Shown here: positions 7,033-13,355 of the stretch, one piece after another
Numbering within the stretch: the stretch's first letter is position 1
Layout of the letters: the number at the start of each line of letters is the position of its first letter
Source of the DNA: Methanomicrobiales archaeon
Lineage (GTDB): Archaea > Halobacteriota > Methanomicrobia > Methanomicrobiales > Methanospirillaceae
Direction of reading: 5' to 3'
Length of the DNA: 13,613 nucleotides
Assembly: GCA_017883495.1 (NCBI GenBank)
Contig: JADGNL010000110.1
Location: 1 to 13,613 of the forward strand
Notes under the pieces: generated by a model
The model's database searches: none
What the model was told of the DNA's origin: nothing
What the model saw: the letters and a program-made list of their open reading frames with translations, nothing else
Program-made: the position numbers and the translations under genes

Positions 7033-8976
7033 CTATAGACCGGTCGCCCAGCGGGTCGACGGGTACCACCGGACGAACGGCCGGGTGGGCGGCTTGAGCG
7101 GGTCCGTTGCCGGCCCGACCGCCGGCGATCCCGGGGACGTGGATCCGGAGCCCGGCACGACGGTCGTCCGCGTCCCGACACTCCGGCCGGCGAGGTCGCC
7201 GATCGTATAGCGCTTCCCGAATGGGGAGCGTGTCGCGACCGCCGCCGGGGTCGGTGTCGCCGACGGTGTCGCGGTCGCGGGCGCGGACGTGACCGCCTGA
7301 ACCGCGGTCGGGGTGGCTGCCGGACCGGCAAGGAGGGCGTACATCGCGGCGCCGTCTGCCCGCCCCCAGCCGTAGACGTTGTCGCGACCGGTTGCGCCGA
7401 GGTCGACAGCCGAGCTGAAGAGGGCTTGCCGAACGGCCGCGGCCGAGAGATCGGGCTTCGCGGACCAGATCAGCGCGCAAAGGGCACCGACGTGCGGCGA
7501 TGCGGCCGAGGTCCCGACGAAGACGGTCTTGAAGCCCCCGGCCCCCGAGACCGCGACGCGATCGGGGGCGCAGATATCGGGCTTCGGGATGACCGTGCGC
7601 GACGGGAAAAGGTGGGTCACGGGGCCGTTCGACGAGAATGGCTCGATCGCGACGGGATTGGATGCGCTGACCGCGCCGACCGCCACCACATCTGGAACAG
7701 CCTGATGGCCGTAGATGCCGTCGGCGGCGACCAGGTTCTCCGGGCTGACCTCGGCCCCGGGGGACGGGTACGCATACACCTCGAGGGTCCGAGCTCCGCC
7801 GGTGCCGCCGTGGTGGAGAGCCACGATCGCGACCTCCCGGTCCGCACCCGTATTGGTCCAGGAGATCGACTCAAGCGGATCGGACTGTCCGGTCTGGCGG
7901 CTCGTCGAGGCCCGCAGCACGTCGCCCTGGCGTGCGTCGCAAAGGTAGAGGTCGAAGTCGTCTCCGGCGGAACCGAAACGCTCGTCCCACTCCATGACCA
8001 CCTTGAGATCCTCGCCGGACGGGACATCGGCGTAGAGGAAGGGGCGATCCGAACCGGTCCCCGAGAAGTCCTGGAACCCTTCGCTATCGCTGACAAAGGG
8101 GCCCTGGTAGTGCTGGCGCGCGTAGTTGCCCGTAGCCGTCACGTAGACGAGCCGCTGTGTGGCGAGGAGGCCCTCGAGGTGGGTGGCGATCACGCCGTCC
8201 TCGAAGAACGGCTCGCGGGGCCAGGCCACGTCGTCGACGATCACGGTGCAGCCTGCTGCGACCAGGTCGTCGACGGCCCGGTTGAAGGCGAGCACGCTAT
8301 CGCCGTGGTCGTGGAAGTAGAGGTCGGCGCCGGGGGCGACGTCGTGGACGATCTCGAGCATTGCGGTCCCCTCGTTGCCCCCCTGGTCGTCGGCGAGGAC
8401 CTTGACCGGCCCGAGGTCGCCGCTCGCCTGTGCGGTGGCGGCGCCGTCGACGCCGTCGGAGATCACACCGATCCGGACGCCGTTGCCGGTCAGGCCCTGC
8501 GCCCGGAGCACGTCCGCGCGGATCACGGCGTCGCCCGCGGTCATGGCCTTTCCGGCGGCGACCACGGGTCGATCCACCTCGCGGACCTGCCGGACGCCCT
8601 TGAGGTGTGCGAGGGCGGCGAGCTCCGCGACGGTTACCCGCGCCGTGACGAGCCGGTTCTTCTCATCACGGTCGACGATCCCCGAGAGCACGGGGTCGAG
8701 GATCGCGGTCGGCGTCAGGGGCGCGAGCTCCACGTAGACGTACGACCGGGCTTCAGGGCCGACGAGCCCGAGCGTCACAACGGGGTCGCCCTCGCGCACG
8801 CGCTCGGCAAGCGGCGTGGAGAGCACCGCGTCGTCGCTCCCGGCGTACGCGAGCACCGACGACTCGATCGGACTGGGCGCGACGGCTGCGGCGGCCGGCG
8901 CAAGGACGGCGCCGACCAGGAGGATGAGGAGCAGCGCGGCGCCCACGGCGCGGTGTCCCCGGAGTATCTGGGTCAT
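7033..8976 (-). CDS. Secreted subtilisin-fold protease with Glu at the catalytic His position (S8/S53-like)
   Basis: The protein has 647 residues. Residues 1-33 form a Sec signal peptide: a basic start, the hydrophobic AALLLILLVGAVLA, then AAAAVA as a likely cleavage site. A prodomain-like region follows to about 140. The catalytic core begins with VRIGVISDGVDG (D174). The segment NEGTAMLEIVHDVAPGA aligns with subtilisin HGTHVAGI but carries E202 where the histidine belongs. VIVDDVAWPREPFFEDG lies at 245-261, the oxyanion-type VTATGN has N284, and FVGTSAASPH has S490. Between N284 and S490 lies a beta-sandwich-like insert (about 300-405). A Thr/Pro/Ser-rich linker (about 551-583) leads to a short C-terminal tail. 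Database families labelled peptidase S53-like show the same Asp/Glu/Ser arrangement. The ATG at 8976 begins the signal peptide; no clear ribosome-binding site is visible. Confidence 0.85.
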   Translation of the reverse strand: MTQILRGHRAVGAALLLILLVGAVLAPAAAAVAPSPIESSVLAYAGSDDAVLSTPLAERVREGDPVVTLGLVGPEARSYVYVELAPLTPTAILDPVLSGIVDRDEKNRLVTARVTVAELAALAHLKGVRQVREVDRPVVAAGKAMTAGDAVIRADVLRAQGLTGNGVRIGVISDGVDGAATAQASGDLGPVKVLADDQGGNEGTAMLEIVHDVAPGADLYFHDHGDSVLAFNRAVDDLVAAGCTVIVDDVAWPREPFFEDGVIATHLEGLLATQRLVYVTATGNYARQHYQGPFVSDSEGFQDFSGTGSDRPFLYADVPSGEDLKVVMEWDERFGSAGDDFDLYLCDARQGDVLRASTSRQTGQSDPLESISWTNTGADREVAIVALHHGGTGGARTLEVYAYPSPGAEVSPENLVAADGIYGHQAVPDVVAVGAVSASNPVAIEPFSSNGPVTHLFPSRTVIPKPDICAPDRVAVSGAGGFKTVFVGTSAASPHVGALCALIWSAKPDLSAAAVRQALFSSAVDLGATGRDNVYGWGRADGAAMYALLAGPAATPTAVQAVTSAPATATPSATPTPAAVATRSPFGKRYTIGDLAGRSVGTRTTVVPGSGSTSPGSPAVGPATDPLKPPTRPFVRWYPSTRWATGL

Positions 8977-9075
8977 GAGGCTCGGGCGGTCGGCGCCGCC
9001 ACCTCTGACGCCGGTCCGTACTCACTTCCTCATCGCAGAGCGGCATCAGCATTGTGGTTGCGGACTTCTGTAGCG

Positions 9076-9097
9076 TTCTCCGGAGAATATTAATACC
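9076..9097. promoter_or_regulatory. Divergent promoter core with perfect 12-bp palindrome
   Basis: The palindrome TTCTCCGGAGAA (9076-9087) runs directly into the A/T-rich core AATATTAATACC (9086-9097). This core is the only TATA-like sequence between the protease (minus, start 8976) and the MBL-rhodanese gene (plus, start 9155). Read plus, it predicts transcription from about 9117 with a leader of nearly 40 bases. Read minus, it predicts a start near 9065 with a leader of nearly 90 bases. A palindrome touching the TATA element is well placed for a dimeric regulator, but no regulator is known from this sequence. Confidence 0.45.
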
Positions 9098-9154
9098 ATC
9101 CCGGGGGGATTTCAGCTCACGGATTCCGGCCTCGGGCCGGGCCGCGGAGCGCGC

Positions 9155-10519
9155 ATGTTCATCGAGACGATCCGATCGGAGGGGCTCGCCCACCAGTCTT
9201 ACCTCGTCGGCAGCGACGGCGCGGCCGCCGTGATCGACCCGCACCGCGACTGCGAGGTCTACCTCGAGCGGGCCACCGCCCATGAGGCCGCGATCACCCG
9301 CATCTTCGAGACGCACCGGAACGAGGACTATCTGGTCGGCTCGCCCGAGCTCGCCCGCCGCACCGGGGCCACGATCCATCACGGGTCCAGCCTCGACTTC
9401 GCATACGGAGAGCCGACTAGCCACGGCGATCGGTTCGAGATCGGCCCGCTCACCATCGCGGCCCTCGAGACTCCAGGACATACGGCCGAGTCCCTATCGT
9501 ACGTCCTGTACGACCAGGGAGAGCCGTACATGGTCTTCACTGGGGACGCGCTCTTCGCCGGGTCCGTCGGAAGGGTCGACCTCATGAGCGATGACCGGGC
9601 CGCGAACGCCGCGGCGCTCTACGACTCGCTCCACGGGCACCTCCTCTCGCTCCCCGATGGCACGGTGGTTTGCCCGGCGCACGGGGCGGGCTCTGTTTGC
9701 GGGGTCGGAATCCATGACCTGCCGCTCTCGACAATCGGGCATGAACGGGCTACGAACCGATCCCTCGCGATGGACCGCGAGGCCTTCGTCGCCGAGAAGG
9801 CCGGCGAGTTGACGTATCGGCCGCCGTACTTCCGTCGGATGGAGGAGCTGAACCGGGACGGTCCCCCGGTGCCGCCCGAACGATGGCTGCTCCGGCCGAT
9901 TGGTCCGTCCAAGCTCGCGGGGATGCAGGTCGTGGACATCCGGTCCCCGACCGCGTTCGGCGCGGGCCACGTGCCGGGCAGCCTCAACATCTGGCGTATG
10001 GGTCTCACGGCCTTCATGGGCTGGGTCCTCGACTACGACCGGCCGATCGCGGTCGTCGACGACTTCGACCTCGATCTCGATCGGGTCGCGGCCGCCTTCC
10101 TCCGGCTCGGGTACGATAACCTGGCCGGCTACCTCGGCGGCGGCTTCGAAGCCTGGTTCCGCTCGGGCCTGCCGGTCGACCGGTTCCCCATCTGGACCGT
10201 TGGCGACCTCCGCGACCATCTCGGTGAGGTCACGGTCCTCGACGTGCGCGACGGCAACAACCGCGCCGGGCAGGGCGCGATACCGGGATCGCTCCACATC
10301 TATGTCGGAGAGCTCGCCTCCAGGCTCGACGAAGTCCCGCGCGACCGGCCGATCGCGGCTCACTGCGACGTCGGGTACAAGGGGAGCCTCGCGGCGAGCC
10401 TGCTGACCGCGCACGGATTCGACCGGGTCGTGAACGTGCTCGGCGGCTTCACCGCCTGGAAGAGCGCCGGGTATCCGGTCGAGAATGGAGTAGGCCCCGT
10501 TCGGCCCTCGCCGTCGTGA
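9155..10519 (+). CDS. Metallo-beta-lactamase-fold / tandem rhodanese protein (persulfide dioxygenase-like)
   Basis: The protein has 454 residues. An MBL-fold domain (1 to about 245) is followed by two rhodanese domains (about 255-345 and 347-445). In ETHE1-type persulfide dioxygenases the metal motif is THxHADH. Here it reads ETHRNEDYLVG, so H54 and D58 remain but the second histidine is N56 and the last is Y59. Other ligands are kept: TPGHT (H109), FTGDALF (D131) and CPAHG (H176). This is enough for a mononuclear iron site but not for a normal two-metal site. The first rhodanese has no active-site cysteine; the second has it in AAHCDVGYKGS (C404). A role in sulfane-sulfur or persulfide handling in the cytoplasm is inferred, as there is no signal peptide. 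The ATG at 9155 follows GGAG by about 5 bases. Confidence 0.88.
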   Translation: MFIETIRSEGLAHQSYLVGSDGAAAVIDPHRDCEVYLERATAHEAAITRIFETHRNEDYLVGSPELARRTGATIHHGSSLDFAYGEPTSHGDRFEIGPLTIAALETPGHTAESLSYVLYDQGEPYMVFTGDALFAGSVGRVDLMSDDRAANAAALYDSLHGHLLSLPDGTVVCPAHGAGSVCGVGIHDLPLSTIGHERATNRSLAMDREAFVAEKAGELTYRPPYFRRMEELNRDGPPVPPERWLLRPIGPSKLAGMQVVDIRSPTAFGAGHVPGSLNIWRMGLTAFMGWVLDYDRPIAVVDDFDLDLDRVAAAFLRLGYDNLAGYLGGGFEAWFRSGLPVDRFPIWTVGDLRDHLGEVTVLDVRDGNNRAGQGAIPGSLHIYVGELASRLDEVPRDRPIAAHCDVGYKGSLAASLLTAHGFDRVVNVLGGFTAWKSAGYPVENGVGPVRPSPS

Positions 10520-10564
10520 CCGTCGCGAGCTGCGGCCGGGGCACCGCCGATCGTCCGGCCGGAG

Positions 10565-10592
10565 GGTCCGCCGAGGAACGGCCTCGCGGACC
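10565..10592 (+). other. Hairpin downstream of the MBL-rhodanese gene
   Basis: GGTCCGC and GCGGACC pair as a 7-bp stem. One bulged C separates it from a further 4 bp (CGAG-side with CTCG-side), closed by a 5-base loop (10577-10581). It begins 45 bases after the stop codon and is followed by G-rich sequence, not a T-run, so it is not a classic terminator. It could be an mRNA 3'-end or processing structure, or a chance product of GC-rich DNA. The 10520-10707 gap holds nothing else except the promoter at its right end. Confidence 0.3.
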
Positions 10593-10666
10593 GGGGCGGG
10601 GGGGTTCGCATCTCGCACGGTGAAATGACCTAATGGGACATTCCCGGAATTCAGGAGACCGACTCG

Positions 10667-10682
10667 ACCGAAATCTTTTCAA
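10667..10682 (+). promoter_or_regulatory. BRE/TATA-like promoter for the Met-rich small gene
   Basis: The sequence CCGAAATCTTTTCAAG has a purine-rich BRE-like start (CGAAA) followed by an A/T-rich TATA-like core. Start-site spacing of about 25 bases points to roughly 10703, immediately before the ATG at 10708, so the message would be nearly leaderless. This favours the ATG at 10708 over the one at 10633, which lies upstream of the promoter. Confidence 0.45.
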
Positions 10683-10707
10683 GCCCTGTCGCCTATCAGG
10701 TCTCCCT

Positions 10708-10959
10708 ATGCACGGCGAGATGATGGGTGGCCAGGAAGGCATGGGCCACCAGATGGGGGGCATGGGCGGACACCGCGACATGCTTCTGATGCGCGCGTGG
10801 GAGTACCTCGACGAGGAGCAGACGCGTACGATGATCCTCCGGATGCTCGACAAGAAGATACTCTATATCGAGATGAAGATGCAGCTCGGGCAGCAGAAGC
10901 TCGAGACCCTGAAGATGATGCGGGAGATGATCGCGAAAGGCAGCACCGGCGGCAAGTAG
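10708..10959 (+). CDS. Small Met/His-rich protein of unknown function
   Basis: The protein has 83 residues, and I do not recognise the family. Residues 1-25 are unusual: MHGEMMGGQEGMGHQMGGMG and following, rich in Met, Gly and His (7 Met and 3 His in the first 25). Such Met/His clusters are often seen in copper- or silver-binding proteins, but this is not proof. From about 26 to 76 the chain looks like two amphipathic helices, probably a hairpin or coiled coil (LLMRAWEYLDEEQTRTMILR, then ILYIEMKMQLGQQKLETLKM). In total 15 of 83 residues are Met. There is no Cys, signal peptide or membrane segment, so it should be cytoplasmic. An in-frame ATG at 10633 would add 25 residues lying across the promoter element, so I reject it. 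Confidence 0.7.
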   Translation: MHGEMMGGQEGMGHQMGGMGGHRDMLLMRAWEYLDEEQTRTMILRMLDKKILYIEMKMQLGQQKLETLKMMREMIAKGSTGGK

Positions 10960-10994
10960 AGATCGCGGTCCGGGTGGCGAGCCCGAATCGAGAT

Positions 10995-11007
10995 CCTCTT
11001 TTTCTCC
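10995..11007 (+). terminator. T-rich terminator for the Met-rich small gene
   Basis: CCTCTTTTTCTCC lies about 36 bases after the stop codon at 10959, in the gap before the converging small membrane-protein gene. Archaeal transcription commonly ends at pyrimidine/T-rich tracts without a required hairpin. This is the only T-run in a very GC-rich neighbourhood. Confidence 0.4.
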
Positions 11008-11083
11008 GGGATCGCGGACCCAGTCCGGCCCCTTCGCGATCGGCGGAATGCCGGGTTTCGGCTGGCGAACCAGTCCCGTACCG

Positions 11084-11257
11084 TCACTCTTTCGGGACGG
11101 CTTTCTTTCTCGATAGATCCGCGACGGCTCCGACGCTCAGCCCGAGCGCGACGCCGAGCGCTATCTGCTCAAACATGATGCCGAAGATGAGCCCCAGGCC
11201 GGCGCCGACGGCAAGCCCGGCCCCGGCATGCCCCCGGGGATCTTTCGCCTGATCCAT
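11084..11257 (-). CDS. Small glycine-rich two-helix membrane protein
   Basis: Hypothetical protein of 57 residues. A polar N-terminus (MDQAKDPRGHAG) is followed by two hydrophobic, glycine-rich segments, GAGLAVGAGLGLIFGIMF (about 12-29) and IALGVALGLSVGAVADL (about 32-48). A basic tail (SRKKAVPKE) ends the protein. The GxxxG-like spacing resembles glycine-zipper membrane peptides that pack or oligomerise in the membrane. The ATG at 11257 follows GAGAAGG closely. The frame is open far upstream, but that part is a shadow of the NERD gene. It starts 25 bases after the NERD-gene stop on the same strand, so the two are likely co-transcribed. Function is unknown; similar short ORFs are common in methanogens as membrane hypotheticals. 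Confidence 0.7.
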   Translation of the reverse strand: MDQAKDPRGHAGAGLAVGAGLGLIFGIMFEQIALGVALGLSVGAVADLSRKKAVPKE

Positions 11258-11282
11258 CCTTCTCAATCGCCTCGCGGGCGCT

Positions 11283-12413
11283 TCACCGTATCTCCCGATC
11301 GGCCGTCTTCTCTTTGACGCGGTAGACGAACCGGTTGGTCGAACTGTTCTCGCGGACGCGGACCGAACGGACCTCCTCCACGAGCTCGATGCCGCAGGCT
11401 TCCTCGAGCCGCCGGCCCCTGAGCACGCCGCAGACCGCGGGCATCCGGTCCCGCAGTTCCATCTCGCGGTGGACCTGGCCCGAGGTGAGCTGAAACTCGG
11501 CTCGTCCCTCGCGCCGGGCCGGCGCGGCGTACTGTTCGCAGACGAAGCGGCGGACCCGCTCGGCCAGCGGTGCGTCGGACTCGTCCGGGCCGACCGCGTC
11601 CGAGCAGCCGCCGGGAACCTCGCCCGGCGGGATCGGCCCTGGCGGCGACACGGCGCAGGCCTCGCCGGGCCGGGCGAGCCCGGCGATCGCCGCAGGGATC
11701 GCTTCCATCCGAGCGACGATGGCGTCCATCCGGTCCACGAGAGCCGCTTCGAGGCTCGTCGCAGCGGCAGGTACCCCGCTGTCGAGCACGGGCGCGATAT
11801 GCTCCGACCCATTCGTCGACGGGACGAGCCCGTCCGCGGGCGCGAGATGGAGGGCCGCCATGATCGCGTCCATCTCGCGCTCGCCGATCGTGAACCCAGC
11901 GTCGACGAGCATCAGCCGTTCCGCGAGGGTGTCGGCCGTCACGACGTCGAACCACTTGACCCGGTCGCGGTCAATCTGGCCCTCGGGGTAGGTCGAGCCG
12001 CGCTTGAAGTATCCCCAGGCCCCGACCTTCATCAGATCCCTCTCCTCGATCTGCGGAAAGGCGGTCTCGCGGATCCGGAGCAGGCGGTTCGCGAGGTCGA
12101 ACCGGTGGGTCCGGAGCTGATGGAAGAGGTTCGTTTTCAGGGGTACCACCGCTCCGTCTGGCCCGTTCACCCGCCAGTCGCCCTCCTCCTCGCCGTGCAC
12201 CTCGCCCTGGTAGGCCTTCAGGTCGAGCACGACGATGCCGCCGGGCATCAGAAGCAGGCAGTCGATCTCGCCGTTGGCAAGGAGGAAGTTCGAGGCGAGG
12301 TACACCGGGCCCGGAAGGTCCGCGCCCTCCACGATCCCGGCGAGCTCGCGCAGCTGCTCGAACTCGTGCCGGAAGCGGGGGTGCTCGCCGAAGAAGTACC
12401 GGAGCCCGGTCAT
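11283..12413 (-). CDS. NERD (nuclease-related) domain protein with C-terminal winged-helix-like domain
   Basis: The protein has 376 residues. The NERD domain (about 1-160) has the PD-(D/E)xK-like core: GEID (E49, D51) in a strand, then GGIVVLDLKAYQGEVHG with D64-x-K66, where many relatives have ExK. W80 follows, and then a helix with Q99. WFDVVTADTLAERL (154-167) is a segment also seen in NERD-helicase proteins, but no helicase is present. A helical and Pro-rich linker (about 195-275) joins a C-terminal domain (about 280-368) containing FQLTSGQVHREMELRDRMPA and SSTNRFVYRVK. This looks like a winged helix and may bind DNA. The first in-frame start is the ATG at 12413, without a clear ribosome-binding site. 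DNA cleavage or nucleic-acid processing is inferred. Confidence 0.75.
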   Translation of the reverse strand: MTGLRYFFGEHPRFRHEFEQLRELAGIVEGADLPGPVYLASNFLLANGEIDCLLLMPGGIVVLDLKAYQGEVHGEEEGDWRVNGPDGAVVPLKTNLFHQLRTHRFDLANRLLRIRETAFPQIEERDLMKVGAWGYFKRGSTYPEGQIDRDRVKWFDVVTADTLAERLMLVDAGFTIGEREMDAIMAALHLAPADGLVPSTNGSEHIAPVLDSGVPAAATSLEAALVDRMDAIVARMEAIPAAIAGLARPGEACAVSPPGPIPPGEVPGGCSDAVGPDESDAPLAERVRRFVCEQYAAPARREGRAEFQLTSGQVHREMELRDRMPAVCGVLRGRRLEEACGIELVEEVRSVRVRENSSTNRFVYRVKEKTADREIR

Positions 12414-12478
12414 GATCGGCGTGAGTATGGCGCTGGTGATGAAAAAGGTGACTCCGATCCCGGAGGGGACGAAGCACC

Positions 12479-12494
12479 GGCGATCTTTATCGCC
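12479..12494. promoter_or_regulatory. TATA-like core inside a perfect inverted repeat, divergent promoter region
   Basis: GGCGAT-CTTT-ATCGCC is a perfect 6-bp inverted repeat around the only A/T-rich core between the NERD gene (minus, 12413) and the quinone-oxidoreductase pseudogene (plus, TTG at 12528). Read plus, it sits about 40 bases before the relic start, behind which GGAGGAAG is still visible. Read minus, it lies about 70 bases before the NERD ATG. It may be a bidirectional promoter or an operator. Confidence 0.4.
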
Positions 12495-12527
12495 TCGAAT
12501 GGGATCTGAGGGGTTCGGAGGAAGACC

Positions 12528-13166
12528 TTGAACGAACTGTCTACGCGCACCACGACGACCCGGGGTCCCTGACCGCGGCCCTCCGGGCGGAGGCGAAGCG
12601 GTTGCTCGCGTCGATGGGGCACACTGTCGTCGACTCGGACCTCTTCCGGAAGGGCTTCCGGCCCGTGCTCGACGAGCGCGACTTCCCCGATCGCGCCCAG
12701 ATCGACCGCTTCGTGCCAAATATCGAGATCCGCCGCGCGCTCGCCAGCGGCACGGTCCCGGCGGACGTGGCAACCGAGCTCGAGGAGCTCAGCGACGCTG
12801 ACCTGGTGATCTTCCAGTTCCCGCTTTTGTTGTCGTCGGTCCCGGCGATACTGAAGGGAAGGTTCAACCGCGTCCTCTCGTTCGGCTTTGCCGCGGACAC
12901 CGAAGGCCCGGTCCAATGACCCTTCCTGCGCAGGAAGAAAGCCTTGCCCGTCACGACCCTCGAGGCCCCGGAGGGGGTCTACGCGGCAGGGAACCAGCGC
13001 GGCGTCCGGAGCTCCTCGCGCCGATCAGCGTCAACACGCTCTCGTATGTGGGGATGACCGTGCTGCCGACCTTCATCGTGTACGGGGGGACGCCCGAGAA
13101 GGAACCTGAATGGGCTGTCTCCCAGGTGGAGCGGCTCAAGGCGCATCTCGTGCGGGCTCGTCCTGA
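12528..13166 (+). pseudogene. Decayed NAD(P)H:quinone oxidoreductase / NAD(P)H oxidoreductase (flavodoxin_2 fold)
   Basis: Homology to the KefF/MdaB-type flavoprotein family runs through three frames. Relic pieces in order are VYAHHDDPGSLTAALRAEAK, SMGHTVVDSDLFRKGFRPVL, DRFVPNIEIRRALASGTVPA, FPLLLSSVPAILKGRFNRV, KKALPVTTLEAPEGVYAAG and LLAPISVNTLSYVGMTVLP. The lesions are separate. After the plausible TTG start (12528, behind GGAGGAAG) the frame shifts near 12539. An in-frame TGA sits at 12917-12919, probably from CGA. One base is lost near 13007-13011, which moves the rest to another frame. Conserved PLWW and GWxDRV became PLLL and GRFNRV. The 3' limit is approximate: the family normally ends soon after the LKAHL segment (13135-13149). 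The intact enzyme would reduce quinones with FMN/FAD. Only frame-2 translation from 12602 is uninterrupted for about 105 codons. Confidence 0.85.
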
Positions 13167-13273
13167 CCGGTCTTTGACGGTCCCCGTCGCGGGGTCTTCC
13201 GTGGTATCGGGCGTGATGCACATCGTCGAGGACAGCGAACTCCTCCCGGATCGCAGAGAGAGCCGGCAGGGGC

Positions 13274-13283
13274 AATACTTAAG
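13274..13283 (+). promoter_or_regulatory. TATA-like element for the FAD-dependent oxidoreductase
   Basis: AATACTTAAG is the A/T-rich core in the stretch between the pseudogene and the oxidoreductase. It predicts a start near 13305 and a leader of about 50 bases containing the GGAGG ribosome-binding site at 13345-13349. Apart from this element I see nothing else in 13167-13355. Confidence 0.4.
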
Positions 13284-13355
13284 TTGCGATCCTCCATAGA
13301 AGGTGCAACCGGCCCGTACGGCCTCACCCGCGGTTGACCGGCCCGGAGGCGTACC

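Noticed and set aside
7426..9093. Long plus-strand open frame opposite the secreted protease
   Set aside because: It is the complement-frame shadow of the protease gene, with no family signature or ribosome-binding site.
10565..10592. Hairpin after the MBL-rhodanese gene as a rho-independent terminator
   Set aside because: The stem is followed by a G-rich run, not a T-run, and archaea do not depend on such hairpins. Kept only as a low-confidence structural feature.
10633..10707. Upstream ATG that would add 25 residues to the Met-rich protein
   Set aside because: The added stretch contains the BRE/TATA-like element, and its sequence is unlike the rest of the protein.
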